From Planctomycetota bacterium (GTDB lineage: Bacteria > Planctomycetota > Planctomycetia > Pirellulales > PNKZ01), in the NCBI GenBank assembly GCA_018242585.1, contig JAFEBQ010000002.1, positions 1-64,000 on the forward strand: DNA of 64,000 nucleotides, written 5' to 3'. The stretch's first letter is position 1; each line of letters starts with the position of its first letter. Below the pieces are notes generated by a model, which was not told where the DNA came from, searched no databases, and saw only the letters and a program-made list of their open reading frames with translations. Positions 63,323-64,000 of the stretch are shown here, in pieces. The position numbers were made by a program, and so were the translations under genes.

Positions 63323-64000
63323 ATGAATCACTGCCTGAGACGAGCCCGGCTGATTGCTTGTTTGCTGATCCCAGCTTGGGCGGCGCTCTGCTCGTTGGCC
63401 GCAGCACAAGCGCCGACGGTGAATCAGCTTTGGCCGCGGGCGGTTCGCCCCGGTGGCACGCACGAGTTGGTGTTTCTGGGTGCGAATCTGGCGAAGCCGA
63501 CGCGGTGGTGGACGAACGGGCCGTTGCGCTTCGAGCCGGCCGAAGCCGGCGCCGACAAACAAAACAGCGCCGAGCGAACCGGCGTCCGAGTCGTGGTGAC
63601 CGACGAGGCGATGCCGGGCGTGTACGCCGTGCGAATGGCGACGGTGCAAGGCCTGTCGAATCTGCAACTGATCGTGGTCGACGACTTGCCGACCTTGGCG
63701 GCTGGCAATTCGCATCAAGCCCCCGATCGCGCGCTGCCCGTCGAAGCGCCCGTGGCCGTCGAAGGTCTCTGCGCCGCGGGACAATATGAATACGTTAAGT
63801 TCCATGCCCAGGCGGGGCAGCGGCTGTCGTTCGATGTCTTTGCCCGACGGCTGGGCTCGCCGCTCGACCCCGTGCTGAGGCTGCTCGATGCGACCGGCCG
63901 CGAGTTGGCCTACGCCGACGATGACGAGGTGGCCGGCGCCGACAGCCGGCTGACCTATCGCTTTGAGCGCGAAGGGGACTACCTGCTCGAGCTGCGCGAC
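63323..64000 (+). CDS. Secreted pre-peptidase C-terminal (PPC) domain protein, 3' end outside window
   Basis: The 226 codons seen begin with a signal peptide (about 1-29, ending SLAAAQAP), then a beta-domain of IPT/TIG-like form (APTVNQLWPRAVRPGGTHELVFLGANL). A PPC-type domain follows with VAVEGLCAAGQYEYVKFHAQAGQRLSFDVFARRLGSPLDPVLRLLDATG and ADDDEVAGADSRLTYRFEREGDYLLELRD. The frame is open at the right edge. In Planctomycetes such proteins often accompany DUF1501 proteins and act outside the cytoplasm. Confidence 0.8.
   Translation, partial: MNHCLRRARLIACLLIPAWAALCSLAAAQAPTVNQLWPRAVRPGGTHELVFLGANLAKPTRWWTNGPLRFEPAEAGADKQNSAERTGVRVVVTDEAMPGVYAVRMATVQGLSNLQLIVVDDLPTLAAGNSHQAPDRALPVEAPVAVEGLCAAGQYEYVKFHAQAGQRLSFDVFARRLGSPLDPVLRLLDATGRELAYADDDEVAGADSRLTYRFEREGDYLLELRD

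Overview
The window reads as a high-GC chromosome segment of a Planctomycete, probably of the Pirellulales. The case rests on several planctomycete-type gene families occurring together: a planctomycete bacterial microcompartment (BMC) locus, two DUF1501 proteins, a 'membrane-bound dehydrogenase / HEAT / cytochrome c' giant, a redoxin / cytochrome c / copper-monooxygenase fusion, paired squalene-cyclase-fold proteins with one membrane anchor, and a DUF4912 protein. There is no tRNA, rRNA, CRISPR array, transposase or phage gene.

Layout. 1-1673: end of a serine acetyltransferase gene and a convergent Rho_N/DUF4912 protein. 2443-11291: a complete F-type ATP synthase operon (two small AtpZ/AtpI-like proteins, then B, E, F, H, A, G, D, C) with an unrelated DUF4870 membrane protein between atpA and atpG. 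11525-18016: the heme/HEAT giant and mfd. 18178-22595: an orphan DUF104 antitoxin-like protein, then a minus-strand trio of secretin, lipoprotein and TPR protein. 22810-24982: DUF2252 and HD-domain proteins.

25019-35158 (all minus strand) is a planctomycete-type BMC operon. From its promoter end it encodes a DeoR regulator, PduL phosphotransacylase, two BMC-H shell proteins, an acetate-kinase-like enzyme, three BMC-P (EutN/CcmL) vertex proteins interleaved with a CoA-acylating aldehyde dehydrogenase, a cargo protein of unknown function and a class II sugar-phosphate aldolase, then a lactate/malate dehydrogenase-family protein and a class-I-aldolase-like protein with a Cys/His-rich tail. The pathway implied is deoxysugar-phosphate to lactaldehyde, then acyl-CoA, acyl-phosphate and acid plus ATP. 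Several enzymes carry amphipathic end helices of encapsulation-peptide type. The kinase and the dehydrogenase have unusual active-site residues.

35380-45261: a broken GNAT gene, purN overlapping ileS, a purine nucleoside phosphorylase, a TPR protein, a very acidic small protein, a membrane protein and a methyltransferase. 45350-58684: a HerA/FtsK-like ATPase, the two toroid proteins flanking the redoxin/copper protein, a HisA-like protein, an acyl-CoA carboxylase beta subunit, an RmlD-like protein and a LOG-family protein. 58702-64000: a secreted protein, two divergent DUF1501 proteins and the start of a secreted PPC-type protein.

The least expected signal is in the spacers. They carry several families of short repeats: arrays of degenerate 7-bp units (resembling the heptanucleotide STRRs known from cyanobacteria), arrays of 8-bp units, and hairpin elements. 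They sit very close to genes: just before start codons (atpD, atpC, a BMC-P gene, the TPR gene), overlapping or supplying stop codons (ackA-like, lipoprotein, PNP, BMC cargo protein), and once inside the 3' end of a reading frame (HisA-like). Two long genes also contain sharply AT-richer internal patches.
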